Both the position numbers and the translations under genes were made by a program. A model generated the notes under the pieces. The model saw only the letters and a list, made by a program, of their open reading frames with translations. It was not told where the DNA came from and made no database searches. From Flavobacteriales bacterium 33_180_T64 (lineage in GTDB: Bacteria > Bacteroidota > Bacteroidia > Flavobacteriales > Flavobacteriaceae), in assembly GCA_002162685.1 (NCBI GenBank), contig MAAQ01000014.1, positions 186,001-250,000 on the forward strand: a stretch of DNA of 64,000 nt, in the 5' to 3' direction. Below, piece by piece: positions 1 through 7,772 of the stretch. How positions within the stretch are numbered: the stretch's first letter is position 1; the number at the start of each line of letters is the position of its first letter.

Positions 1-887
1 GTTACAGATTACTATTTGGCGAAAATGATGGATTTCCTTCATTAATTGCCGATGTTTATAATACTGTTTTAGTCGTAAAAATCTATTCTGAAATCTGGTT
101 GCCTTATTTAAAAACTATTTTAGAAAGTTTGATAGTAACTTCTGAATGCCAAACTATTGTGATTAGATTGAGTCGTGGTTTACAGAATTCAGATTCTCAT
201 CAATTACAAGATGGTGATGTTGTTTATGGCACCTTAGAAAATGAGGTTGTAACATTTGTTGAGCACGATGTTAACTTTTCAGCAAATGTGATTAAAGGTC
301 ATAAAACAGGCTACTTTTTAGACCATCGCGAAAATAGAAGACAGGTTGGGTTGTTAAGCAAAAATAAAACCGTTTTAGATGTGTTTTCTTATGCTGGTGG
401 ATTTTCAGTTCATGCCCTTACTAATGGAGCAAAAGAAGTGACAAGTCTTGATATTAGTACACAAGCTCTTGAGATTGCAAAACAAAATGGAAAACTTAAT
501 GCGTATTCAGGAAAACATATTACTTTGGCAGGAGATGCTTTTAAAATTTTAGAACAACTTATTTCAGAGAAAAAGCGATTTGATGTGATTATTATTGATC
601 CGCCAAGTTTTGCGAAACAACAATCAGAAATTCAATTAGCAAAGAAAAAATATGCTCAGCTAGCGAGATTGGGAGAGAAACTCACAGCAAGAGAGGGTTT
701 GTTGGTTTTAGCATCGTGTTCATCTCGTGTTACTGCAACTGCTTTTTATGATATAAATGAGCAAACTCTAAAATCTACTAAACGCTCATTTCATATAGAA
801 CAAAAGACCCTACATGACATAGATCATCCTGTAGGTTTTCAAGAAGGTGCGTATTTGAAATGTGGTTATTACAGATTTCTTGATTAG
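1..887 (+). CDS. Class I SAM-dependent 23S rRNA methyltransferase, RlmI/RlmK-like (5' end outside window)
   Basis: The reading frame is open from base 3 and runs off the left edge, so the N-terminal PUA domain is missing; a TTG at 99 is not the real start because homologous sequence (RLLFGENDGFPSLIADVY) lies upstream of it. The family methylates a cytosine base in 23S rRNA using S-adenosylmethionine. Visible motifs are KTGYFLDHRENR, then the SAM-binding motif I VLDVFSYAGGF (near 375-407) and the catalytic motif DPPSFAK (near 598-618), followed by LASCSS. The exact target base cannot be told from the sequence. It ends just before a TAnnTTTG promoter serving the next gene, so it closes its own transcription unit. 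Confidence 0.85.
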   Translation, partial: YRLLFGENDGFPSLIADVYNTVLVVKIYSEIWLPYLKTILESLIVTSECQTIVIRLSRGLQNSDSHQLQDGDVVYGTLENEVVTFVEHDVNFSANVIKGHKTGYFLDHRENRRQVGLLSKNKTVLDVFSYAGGFSVHALTNGAKEVTSLDISTQALEIAKQNGKLNAYSGKHITLAGDAFKILEQLISEKKRFDVIIIDPPSFAKQQSEIQLAKKKYAQLARLGEKLTAREGLLVLASCSSRVTATAFYDINEQTLKSTKRSFHIEQKTLHDIDHPVGFQEGAYLKCGYYRFLD

Positions 888-916
888 CAAACTGTTATGC
901 ATGCATAATATTTTGT

Positions 917-924
917 TATATTTG
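917..924 (+). promoter_or_regulatory. Promoter -7 element for the nitronate monooxygenase gene
   Basis: TATATTTG fits the Bacteroidota -7 consensus TAnnTTTG. Transcription would begin near 930, leaving a leader of only 5-15 nt. No clear -33 TTG is seen at the right spacing. Confidence 0.5.
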
Positions 925-944
925 TTCAACTTAATATGTTACTC

Positions 945-1892
945 ATGGAAACCCAGCTTACGCAACTTCTTAATATAAAACATCCAATCATTCAAGCACC
1001 AATGTTTTTGGTGTCTAATGTAGCAATGGTTACTGAAGCAATGAAAAGTGGTATTGCAGGTTGTATTCCTGCTTTAAATTATAGAACATTAGATGAATTG
1101 CGTGTTGCTATAAAAGCACTAAAAGCAAATAAAGTTGAAGGAGGATCGTTTGGATTTAACTTGATAGTTAATAAATCTAATGTTAAATATAAAGGGCAAT
1201 TAGAAGTGATATGTGAAGAAGGCTGTGATTTTATTATTACATCTCTTGGAAGTCCTGAGGAAACTATAAAACAAGCACATGCTGTTGGGATTAAAGTCTT
1301 TTGTGATGTTGTAGATTTAAAGTTTGCTAAAAAGGTGGAATATTTAGGAGCTGATGCTGCTATAGCTGTAAATAATCAAGCTGGTGGACACAGAGGCAAC
1401 CTCACACCAGAAGAATTAACAAAATTGCTTAGTACAGAATTAAAGATCCCTGTTATTTCAGCAGGAGGTGTTGGATGCAAAGCAGATATTGATGATATGT
1501 TGAGTTATGGAGCCGAAGGCGTTTCTGTAGGAAGTCCGTTTATAGCCTCTACTGAAGCTGGTGTAACTGATGATTATAAGCAAGCTTGTGTTAAATATGG
1601 TGCAGACGATATCATAATGACCGAACGTATTTCTGGTACACCCTGTACCGTTATTAATACGCCTTATGTTCAAAAAATAGGAACTAAAGCAACTTGGTTA
1701 GAAAGGCTACTTAATAAAAATAAAAAGCTTAAAAAGTGGGTAAAAATGGTGCGTTTTTCAATTGGAATGAGAGCTACAGAAAAAGCCGCCAAAAAGGCGA
1801 CTTATAAGACGGTTTGGGTAGCAGGACCTAGTATTGAGCATACTAAAGCTATTTTATCTACAAAAGCCATTGTAGATAAATTAATTACATAA
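945..1892 (+). CDS. NAD(P)H-dependent flavin oxidoreductase, nitronate monooxygenase family
   Basis: A TIM-barrel FMN enzyme of the 2-nitropropane dioxygenase family, which oxidises alkyl nitronates to carbonyl compounds and nitrite, presumably as cytosolic detoxification. The N-terminus LLNIKHPIIQAPM is the family hallmark; NNQAGGHRG (about residue 143) and ISAGGVGCKADI are flavin-binding segments. I chose ATG 945 over ATG 936: both fit the frame, but 945 leaves the usual few residues before the family's first conserved strand and a more plausible leader after the -7 element at 917-924. The gene ends tail to tail with the AraC regulator, overlapping by 8 bases. The substrate is not known; some relatives are enoyl-ACP reductases of FabK type. 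Confidence 0.85.
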   Translation: METQLTQLLNIKHPIIQAPMFLVSNVAMVTEAMKSGIAGCIPALNYRTLDELRVAIKALKANKVEGGSFGFNLIVNKSNVKYKGQLEVICEEGCDFIITSLGSPEETIKQAHAVGIKVFCDVVDLKFAKKVEYLGADAAIAVNNQAGGHRGNLTPEELTKLLSTELKIPVISAGGVGCKADIDDMLSYGAEGVSVGSPFIASTEAGVTDDYKQACVKYGADDIIMTERISGTPCTVINTPYVQKIGTKATWLERLLNKNKKLKKWVKMVRFSIGMRATEKAAKKATYKTVWVAGPSIEHTKAILSTKAIVDKLIT

Positions 1893-2745
1893 TAGGAATA
1901 TAAAATTCAGTTTTCAATTTGTTCTCAACTACGCGCTCTGGATTACTAATATACTTTTCTCGTACAGGTTCATCTCTTAATTCGTAATCTGTATTTAGTA
2001 ACCATTCATTAAACATGTAGTCATATACATTAGCAAAATATTTATAACTTCCTTGGTATAGAAATACAGCAAATTTTCCACCTTTAAGAGTTTTTACGCC
2101 AATGTCACCTGTAGGCTTAGCCTCGTTATGGATTACTAAACAAGCATCATAGTGTACTTTGTTTTCATCTGTTACCTTAGGGTCATCATGAGGTAATCCT
2201 AGATGTTCGATACCCTTTGAGAATAATTTTTGAGTTTTAACTTCATTCCAAAGTTTTTTCCAAGCAAAAGGGTAGTCCATAGTTTGGTAGTTACCTTGCA
2301 TTCTATAATATAAACATAGTTTGTCTTCAATATTGAGTAGTTTAGGTTTCTTGATATTTAGTTGTAATTCCATAATAGTGTTTGATTTGATTGTTAATAA
2401 TTTTTCTTTACGATACATTGTTGGAGATATCCCAAAATGATTTTTAAACTTTTTAGATAATGATGATGGTGTTTCAAAACCGACATTATATGCAATGCTT
2501 TCGATATCTAAAGTTGTATAACGAATCATTTTTGCAGCTGTTTCCACACGTGTTCTGGAAATATAAGCTCCAATAGGTTCACCCAATAATGCTCTACTTA
2601 TACGATGAAAATGAAATGGTGAAAAATGCGAGATCTCTGCCAGCATTTTTATGTCGATTTTACGATCTAAATTATTGTGGATATATTCCATAATACTATT
2701 TAACCGTTCTTCATAAAATGCTTTGTTTGTTTTTCTTGAATTCAT
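1885..2745 (-). CDS. AraC-family transcriptional regulator with GyrI-like effector domain
   Basis: Residues 1-112 form an AraC/XylS double helix-turn-helix DNA-binding domain (IMEYIHNNLDRKIDIKMLAE ... FGISPTMYRKEK). Residues about 130-286 form a GyrI-like/AraC effector-binding domain that usually binds small hydrophobic ligands, as in the SoxS/Rob-BmrR group. The order (DNA-binding domain first, effector domain second) matches the Rob/YdeE type. It probably controls a detoxification or efflux gene, but no target is evident next to it. A TATTTTTG promoter element sits 20 bases upstream of the start. Its 3' end overlaps the converging flavin oxidoreductase. Confidence 0.88.
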   Translation of the reverse strand: MNSRKTNKAFYEERLNSIMEYIHNNLDRKIDIKMLAEISHFSPFHFHRISRALLGEPIGAYISRTRVETAAKMIRYTTLDIESIAYNVGFETPSSLSKKFKNHFGISPTMYRKEKLLTIKSNTIMELQLNIKKPKLLNIEDKLCLYYRMQGNYQTMDYPFAWKKLWNEVKTQKLFSKGIEHLGLPHDDPKVTDENKVHYDACLVIHNEAKPTGDIGVKTLKGGKFAVFLYQGSYKYFANVYDYMFNEWLLNTDYELRDEPVREKYISNPERVVENKLKTEFYIPIM

Positions 2746-2764
2746 TTGTATAGTATATATGTGT

Positions 2765-2772
2765 CAAAAATA
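2765..2772 (-). promoter_or_regulatory. Promoter -7 element for the AraC-type regulator
   Basis: On the minus strand this reads TATTTTTG (TAnnTTTG), 20 bases upstream of the ATG at 2745, so transcription would start near 2758. Confidence 0.5.
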
Positions 2773-2840
2773 AAACGAAAAGAAAAGAATCACTTTTCCA
2801 AACTTGCTAAATTCTTAATATTGATTATTTTTATAAAAAT

Positions 2841-2868
2841 TGTCCCCTTTTATTATTAGAGGTACGTC
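2841..2868 (+). promoter_or_regulatory. Candidate ECF42-type autoregulated promoter of the YCII-sigma operon
   Basis: TGTCCC at 2841-2846 and CGTC at 2865-2868 are 18 bases apart, and the start codon at 2901 follows about 30 bases later. ECF sigma factors of the DGPF-linked ECF42 group are reported to use a TGTCGA-like -35 and a CGTC-like -10 element, so this fits a promoter read by the sigma factor encoded in the same operon. The housekeeping TAnnTTTG element is absent here. Confidence 0.45.
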
Positions 2869-2900
2869 TTAATAGTATAAACAACTTAATTTTAAAAATT

Positions 2901-3248
2901 ATGAAAAATTTTATGATGATTTTCATTGGTGCAGATTATGCCGATTTAGGACTTTCACCAGATGAACTTCAAAACCGAATGGGTAAATGGTTTGCTTGGG
3001 GAAACAAAATGGAACAAGCAGGTATTCTTAGAGGAGGCGATGCTTTGACACCTCAAATACGACGAATTTCAGGAGAAAATAGAACTGTTACAGATTTAAC
3101 TTCTGCTGAAGCCAAAGAGATAGTTGGTGGTTATTATACTGTAGAAGCTAAGGACTTCGATACAGTACAAGACATCGCAAAAGATTTTCCTGATTATGAT
3201 TTGGGAGGAACCGTTGAGATTCGCGAAATTATGGTATTTGACCGCTAA
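2901..3248 (+). CDS. YCII-related (DGPF-domain) protein paired with an ECF sigma factor
   Basis: A 115-residue single-domain protein of the YCII/DGPF superfamily (dimeric alpha-beta barrel). Recognisable parts are the start FMMIFIGADYADLGLSPDEL, the central GILRGGDAL segment and the end DYDLGGTVEIREIM. YCII proteins include a chloromuconate-type dehydrochlorinase relative, but the DGPF members have no settled reaction. They are very often encoded directly beside ECF42 sigma factors, as here, where its TAA shares an A with the ATG of the sigma gene. I infer it is the product controlled by that sigma factor and may be part of its sensing loop. Confidence 0.85.
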   Translation: MKNFMMIFIGADYADLGLSPDELQNRMGKWFAWGNKMEQAGILRGGDALTPQIRRISGENRTVTDLTSAEAKEIVGGYYTVEAKDFDTVQDIAKDFPDYDLGGTVEIREIMVFDR

Positions 3249-4492
3249 TGGAATCTAAACTTATTGACCATCTTTTTCGTCATCATAGCGGGAAGATGGT
3301 TTCTGTTTTAACACGTATTTTTGGATTAGCACATCTTGAAATTATTGAAGATGCCGTTCAAGATACATTTATTAAAGCTAGTTTAAGTTGGCGAACACAG
3401 CAACCTAATAACCCTGAGGCTTGGCTTACTCAGGCTGCTAAAAATAGAGTTATTGATATTTTTAGGAAACTCAAAACAGAAAGGAAATACTTCCCAAATC
3501 TTAGTCAAGGTACAGATGCTATTGCTATTCATGAACTTTTTTTAGATACAGAAATTGAAGATGCACAGCTAAGAATGATTTTTACAGCATGTCATCCAAA
3601 ATTAGATTCACGAGATCGGATTTCATTTGCACTAAAAACAGTATCTGGATTTAGTACTAAAGAAATTGCATCGGCTTTATTGACTAAAGATGATACCATA
3701 AAAAAGCGTTTAAGTAGAGCTCGAAAAGCCATTCAAAAGGAAGAGTTACAATTTCATATTCCTCAAGGTAATCTATTACATGAACGTTTACAGAGTGTTA
3801 TGGAAGTTTTGTATCTAATTTTTAATGAAGGGTTTCATTCTAATACGCAAAAACATCTTATCAGAACAGATTTATGTGGCGAAGCGATGCGTTTATGTCA
3901 GTTATTATTAAAACGTGAGCATATGCGTACACCAAAAGTTTATGCATTATTTGCATTGATGTGCTTTCATTCGTCAAGATTGGAAGCTAAAATTAATTCT
4001 GATAATGAACTCTTAGATTTAAAGCATCAAGATAGAAGTTTATGGCATTCTCCACTTATTGAATTAGGAAATGCCATGATGAATAAAGCTGTTGAAATTG
4101 ATGAATTTTCATCCTATCATTTTGAAGCAGCTATTGCAGCTGAACATTTAAAAGCGAAGACTTTTGAAACGACTAATTGGAATAAGATACTAGGTTGGTA
4201 TAAATCGCTTTATCAACTTCAACCTATGCCAAGTCATGTGCTTACAATGGCTATTATTTGTGTGCAAAGTGGTGATTATAAAAAAGCAGATATCTATTTT
4301 AATCAATTAAATCCTGAAGATTTAGTTCAAAGATCATATTTGTATTTTGCAGCTAAAGCTGATTATTTTACTGGTGTTAACCAATTAAAAGAAGCGTTAA
4401 CTTATATTAATAAGGCCTTGGAAGCTGTTACTAATAATTTAGAAAAGAAATTTTTAGAGAAAAAAAGAATAGATTTACTCAACATTATATAG
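3248..4492 (+). CDS. ECF RNA polymerase sigma factor, ECF42-like, with long C-terminal extension
   Basis: At 414 residues it is twice the size of an ordinary ECF sigma factor. Residues about 10-75 are sigma region 2 (EIIEDAVQDTFIKASLSWR, then AWLTQAAKNRVIDIFRK); residues about 115-165 are region 4 (LALK-type helix-turn-helix, GFSTKEIASALLTKDDTIKKRLSRARKAI). The rest is the helical, TPR-like C-terminal extension of this group, with the signature LYLIFNEGFHS. In known ECF42 proteins this extension replaces an anti-sigma factor as the control device; no anti-sigma gene is adjacent here, in keeping with that. Translation is coupled to the YCII gene by a TAATG overlap. The signal it answers is unknown. 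Confidence 0.9.
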   Translation: MESKLIDHLFRHHSGKMVSVLTRIFGLAHLEIIEDAVQDTFIKASLSWRTQQPNNPEAWLTQAAKNRVIDIFRKLKTERKYFPNLSQGTDAIAIHELFLDTEIEDAQLRMIFTACHPKLDSRDRISFALKTVSGFSTKEIASALLTKDDTIKKRLSRARKAIQKEELQFHIPQGNLLHERLQSVMEVLYLIFNEGFHSNTQKHLIRTDLCGEAMRLCQLLLKREHMRTPKVYALFALMCFHSSRLEAKINSDNELLDLKHQDRSLWHSPLIELGNAMMNKAVEIDEFSSYHFEAAIAAEHLKAKTFETTNWNKILGWYKSLYQLQPMPSHVLTMAIICVQSGDYKKADIYFNQLNPEDLVQRSYLYFAAKADYFTGVNQLKEALTYINKALEAVTNNLEKKFLEKKRIDLLNII

Positions 4493-4496
4493 CTTA

Positions 4497-4528
4497 TTTA
4501 AGTATTTAAGTATTTAAGTATTTAAAAG
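4497..4528 (+). repeat. Short tandem repeat of TTTAAGTA
   Basis: Three perfect copies of the 8-base unit TTTAAGTA (4497-4520) are followed by a decayed copy, TTTAAAAG. It lies just after the sigma-factor stop codon and is likely slippage-prone filler, with no sign of coding. Confidence 0.8.
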
Positions 4529-4557
4529 TTAAAAGTATAAATATCTGATATTAAGCC

Positions 4558-4572
4558 TGTTTGTAACAAACA
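4558..4572 (+). promoter_or_regulatory. Inverted repeat TGTTTG-TAA-CAAACA upstream of the YtxH gene
   Basis: A perfect 6-base inverted repeat with a 3-base centre lies 53 bases before the YtxH start codon. Its size and position suit a dimeric regulator's operator. No TAnnTTTG element is evident between it and the gene, so the promoter type is unclear. Confidence 0.35.
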
Positions 4573-4624
4573 CAAAAATTTTGCGACGTATAAATAAATA
4601 AGTTTAATTAAAAGAAAAAAAGTT

Positions 4625-4945
4625 ATGATTCATAAAGGAGCCATTGTATTAGGAGTATTAATTGGTGCAGCAGCTGGTGTGTTATTAGCGCCAGAAAAAG
4701 GTAGTGTTACAAGAGATAAACTTAAAAAAGAAGGAAAAGATATAAAAAATCAATTATCAAGTGATTTTATAGAAGTCAAAGACGATTTATATAAAACGGC
4801 TGTTTCTGGAAAGGAAACACTAAAAAAAGGATTTAAAGATATTACCTCTAAAACAAGCTATAAAACAGAACGGGTAATTACATTTTTAGAAAATCAATTA
4901 GCCATTTTAAAAGAAAAGAATAAAACACTACAGAAGACAAGTTAA
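4625..4945 (+). CDS. YtxH domain-containing protein
   Basis: A 106-residue protein with one N-terminal membrane helix (GAIVLGVLIGAAAGVLLAPEKG, residues about 5-26) carrying the YtxH signature GxxxGxLxAPxxG, followed by a charged amphipathic helical tail rich in Lys and Glu (coiled-coil-like). YtxH proteins are small stress-associated membrane proteins of unknown mechanism; the Bacillus member belongs to the general stress regulon. The start is preceded by an AAAAGAAAAAAAGTT stretch typical of AT-rich flavobacterial ribosome-binding regions. It converges on and overlaps the GNAT gene by 4 bases. Confidence 0.8.
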   Translation: MIHKGAIVLGVLIGAAAGVLLAPEKGSVTRDKLKKEGKDIKNQLSSDFIEVKDDLYKTAVSGKETLKKGFKDITSKTSYKTERVITFLENQLAILKEKNKTLQKTS

Positions 4946-5523
4946 AATGTTTTAAAAACTGTAGCCTTAATATTTGCCCATTCTTCTTTTAAAATCCCAT
5001 AGCAACTGGTACTACGTCTAAAACCATCATTCATAATCGTATCTTTTCGTAAAACACCTTCAAGAGTAGCGCCTAATTTCTCAACAGCTTTTCTAGATTT
5101 TAGATTACGCTCATCTATTCTAAACTCTACTTTTTCAAACGATAGTGTTTCAAAGGTGTATTGTAGCATTAAGAATTTCATATGAGTATTCAATCCTGTG
5201 CCTTGAAAGTCTTGCCCAATCCAAGTCCAACCTATGTGAAGCACTTTATTTTTCCAATTGATTAAGCCAAAACGTGTGGTTCCTGCATAAGATTGTTTTT
5301 CTTTATCATAAATCACAAAAGGCATGATGGTATTATTCCCTATACCATCTATAGTTGCTTTGACATAGTTTTGTAAATCTTCTGAAGAATAAATGTTGCT
5401 AGGCGAGTAGTAGATGAGATTTTTTTCTTTAGCAACTTCAGTTAATTTGTGGTAGTTTTCTAGGGTTAAAGGAGCTAATTTGACGCGATGATTTTCTAAG
5501 GTTGGTATCTGCATTTTAGACAA
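4942..5523 (-). CDS. GNAT-family N-acetyltransferase (RimJ/RimL-like)
   Basis: A 193-residue acetyltransferase of the RimJ/RimL class, which transfers acetyl from acetyl-CoA to N-terminal or small-molecule amines in the cytosol. Visible are the start LENHRVKLAPLTLENYHKL, the acceptor-side strand YAGTTRFGLINWKNKVLHIGW, the acetyl-CoA loop region QDFQGTGLNTHMK and the motif B segment RIDERNLKSRKAVEKLGATLEGVLR, which is very typical of this class. The first bases overlap the end of the upstream alpha/beta hydrolase gene by 8, so the two are probably cotranscribed. The substrate is unknown. Confidence 0.85.
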   Translation of the reverse strand: MSKMQIPTLENHRVKLAPLTLENYHKLTEVAKEKNLIYYSPSNIYSSEDLQNYVKATIDGIGNNTIMPFVIYDKEKQSYAGTTRFGLINWKNKVLHIGWTWIGQDFQGTGLNTHMKFLMLQYTFETLSFEKVEFRIDERNLKSRKAVEKLGATLEGVLRKDTIMNDGFRRSTSCYGILKEEWANIKATVFKTF

Positions 5524-6151
5524 GTTGATTAATCAATTTTGTATTTACTTCATGTATACCTTCAAACGAAATAATATCTAATCTAGTATTAAATAATGCT
5601 TTCGCTTTTGAGTGTTCCTTCTCCATACGTTCATCATTGAGATACTCGTCTTTTGTGCCGTAAATTAATTTTACATTCCCTTTAAAAAAATCAAAATCTT
5701 TAGGAGATAATTCTTTTGGTATTCCGCCAGAATGTAATATCAATTGTGAGCATTGTAACTGTCGTTTGGCTATATATCTCATGGCAACACTCACGCCTTG
5801 AGAATACCCTAGAACTATTAAATTTTTATCTGCGCCTATTTGCTCACGTTCAAATATGGCATCAAAATAAGTCATCACATTTTTGGTTTCTACTAAGGTG
5901 TTTTCTCTAGTTAACCAACTCGCTCCAATATGTTTAAATTTTGGAGTACTATAATATTTATTTTGAGCTTGAGGAGCAATAATATAATTCTCTTCAGGAT
6001 CTAAGCCTTTAAAATATTTCAAAAAATAACGACTTAAATACCCCATGCCATGACATACAAACCATATGTTTTTTGTAGCCGAAGTTAATTGGTTTAAGGT
6101 AGAATAACTGTTATTAATGGTATAAGAAATTTCCTTTTCTGTAGAATTCAT
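5516..6151 (-). CDS. Alpha/beta hydrolase, phospholipase/carboxylesterase type
   Basis: A 211-residue serine hydrolase. The nucleophile elbow is GYSQG with Ser117, the acid is likely Asp168 (YGTKDEYL) and the base His200 (EGIHEV); CHGMG near residue 33 provides the oxyanion loop. No signal peptide is present, so it acts in the cytosol. The family hydrolyses carboxylic esters or thioesters. It stands divergently from menI-menF. Because no MenH is evident elsewhere in this menaquinone region, it is tempting to give it that role, but MenH proteins are longer (about 250 residues) and I see no MenH-specific residues, so I leave it generic. A near-consensus -7 element (TATTTTTA) lies 23 bases upstream. 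Confidence 0.75.
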   Translation of the reverse strand: MNSTEKEISYTINNSYSTLNQLTSATKNIWFVCHGMGYLSRYFLKYFKGLDPEENYIIAPQAQNKYYSTPKFKHIGASWLTRENTLVETKNVMTYFDAIFEREQIGADKNLIVLGYSQGVSVAMRYIAKRQLQCSQLILHSGGIPKELSPKDFDFFKGNVKLIYGTKDEYLNDERMEKEHSKAKALFNTRLDIISFEGIHEVNTKLINQLV

Positions 6152-6155
6152 TTCG

Positions 6156-6163
6156 TATTTTTG
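6156..6163 (+). promoter_or_regulatory. Promoter -7 element for menI-menF
   Basis: TATTTTTG (TAnnTTTG) lies 29 bases before the menI start codon, inside the 40-base gap between divergent genes. Confidence 0.5.
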
Positions 6164-6191
6164 TTATCGACCTTAAAAATACAGTATTTCT

Positions 6192-6617
6192 ATGCAATTG
6201 TCTAAAGAAGATATGCTAGCTAAGGCTAATTTGGCTAGCAAAAATACCTTAATGGAAACTTTAAATATTGAAATGATTGACTATGGAGAAGATTTCTTGG
6301 TAGCGAGAATGCCTGTAAATTCAAGAGTTTATCAACCCGATGGTGTATTGCATGGAGGTGCAACTGTAGCATTAGCTGAAAGTGTTGGGAGTTTTGCATC
6401 ACATATTTTTATTGATATTGAAACTAAGTTTGTACGCGGATTAGAAATTACTGCTAACCATATTAAAAGTGTATCTGAAGGCTATGTATATGCCAAAGCT
6501 ACATTTTTGCATAAAGGACGAACCACACAATTATTAGACATCAGAGTAACCGACGATGACAATAATTTAATATCTATCTGTAGACTATCTACCATTTCGC
6601 TTCCTAAAAAGAAATAG
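6192..6617 (+). CDS. menI: 1,4-dihydroxy-2-naphthoyl-CoA hydrolase (hotdog thioesterase)
   Basis: A 141-residue PaaI-type hotdog-fold thioesterase. Its core MPVNSRVYQPDGVLHGG followed by ATVALAESVGSFAS closely matches what is known of E. coli MenI (YdiI) and its paralogue EntH, and the three catalytic positions of those enzymes, Gln48, His54 and Glu63, fall at exactly the same residue numbers here. RGLEITANHIKS is the matching substrate-pocket strand. It would release CoA from 1,4-dihydroxy-2-naphthoyl-CoA, the product of MenB. The gene ends one base before menF, so the two form an operon; the genomic company supports MenI rather than a phenylacetate or enterobactin thioesterase. Confidence 0.8.
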   Translation: MQLSKEDMLAKANLASKNTLMETLNIEMIDYGEDFLVARMPVNSRVYQPDGVLHGGATVALAESVGSFASHIFIDIETKFVRGLEITANHIKSVSEGYVYAKATFLHKGRTTQLLDIRVTDDDNNLISICRLSTISLPKKK

Positions 6618-6618
6618 A

Positions 6619-7746
6619 ATGGATCAAGAGGATTTTTTTTCACAGATTGCGACACATTATAAGCGTCAATTACCTTTTGTGACCTATCGTAAGCCTAATG
6701 AAAAAGGAACTACAGCCATGCTTCAACATGATGATGAAATTCATGTTGTAACTAATTTTAACGAAAGTGGATTTGTGTTTTCTCCATTTGATTCTAATGC
6801 GGAAGCTTTAATATTTCCTGTAGAAAACTGTGAAATAGTATCTTCGGAAATAGAACTGAATTCATTTACTGTTAATCGTTATGCTGAACATAATCGAAAT
6901 ATTGACCAAATTGAAAGTTCAAAAACGCATCATCTTAAATTAGTGCAACATGGAATTGATAGTATCAAAGCCGATATTTTTAAAAAAGTAGTACTATCAA
7001 GAACTGAAAGTGTACCTGTTTTAGAGGAAGATGCTTTAGAAATTTTTAAATCGTTATTGAAAACGTATGCTTCGGCATTTTGCTATATCTGGTATCATCC
7101 CAAAGTAGGTTTATGGTTAGGAGCAACTCCTGAAACACTTGTAAATATAGAAGGTTTACGGTTTAAAACAATGGCTTTGGCAGGTACTCAACCTTATATT
7201 GATAAATTAGATGTAGCATGGGATTCTAAAAATATCGATGAACAAGAATTTGTAACAGACTTTATCGTTAAAGAATTAAACCCGTTGGTCGAACGCTTAA
7301 ATACTTCTGAGGTTAAAACAATTAAAGCTGGACAATTGTTACATCTTCAATCTCAAATTTCTGGACTCCTAAAAGTTAAAGGTTTAAAGGATATTATTTT
7401 TGCTTTGCATCCTACACCAGCAGTTTGCGGGTTACCTAAGAAAAAAACAAAAAACTTTATCATAGATAATGAAAATTATAACCGTGAATTCTACACTGGA
7501 TTTTTAGGGGAACTCAATATAAAAACGTCAAAAACAAGAAATACAAATAGGCGTAATGTTGAGAATAATGCCTATGCTACTGTGAAAACTGCAAGTCAAT
7601 TGTTTGTTAATTTGCGCTGTATGCAATTTAAAAATCAGCAAGCATTAATCTATGTTGGAGGAGGAATTACAATAGACTCTAATCCAGAAGAAGAATGGGA
7701 GGAAACGGTTAGCAAAACACGAACAATGTTGTCTGTTTTATATTAA
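6619..7746 (+). CDS. menF: Isochorismate synthase
   Basis: A 375-residue chorismate-binding enzyme that converts chorismate to isochorismate with Mg2+, the first committed step of menaquinone synthesis. Family motifs are WLGATPETLV, the central KTMALAGTQ, the metal-binding DEQEFVTDFI, LHPTPAVCGLPKK (signature of isochorismate-forming enzymes) and the C-terminal YVGGGITIDSNPEEEWEET with two metal-ligand glutamates. Isochorismatases and siderophore genes are absent nearby while menI directly precedes it, so the menaquinone role is preferred over EntC. It lies one base after menI. Confidence 0.9.
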   Translation: MDQEDFFSQIATHYKRQLPFVTYRKPNEKGTTAMLQHDDEIHVVTNFNESGFVFSPFDSNAEALIFPVENCEIVSSEIELNSFTVNRYAEHNRNIDQIESSKTHHLKLVQHGIDSIKADIFKKVVLSRTESVPVLEEDALEIFKSLLKTYASAFCYIWYHPKVGLWLGATPETLVNIEGLRFKTMALAGTQPYIDKLDVAWDSKNIDEQEFVTDFIVKELNPLVERLNTSEVKTIKAGQLLHLQSQISGLLKVKGLKDIIFALHPTPAVCGLPKKKTKNFIIDNENYNREFYTGFLGELNIKTSKTRNTNRRNVENNAYATVKTASQLFVNLRCMQFKNQQALIYVGGGITIDSNPEEEWEETVSKTRTMLSVLY

Positions 7747-7752
7747 ATTGCA

Positions 7753-7769
7753 AAATTGTTCAACAATTT
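7753..7769. terminator. Small hairpin between converging menF and glycosyltransferase genes
   Basis: AAATTGTT and AACAATTT are perfectly complementary around one central base. It sits between the two stop codons; there is no strong T-run, so its role as a terminator is only suggested. Confidence 0.25.
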
Positions 7770-7772
7770 ATC

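Noticed and set aside
4497-4528. Tandem TTTAAGTA as a possible CRISPR or origin iteron
   Set aside because: Units are 8 bases without spacers, AT-only apart from one G, and no cas or replication genes are nearby.
5516-6151. Alpha/beta hydrolase as MenH
   Set aside because: Only the generic GYSQG elbow and neighbourhood support it; length and other residues do not, so it is kept as a question and not an annotation.
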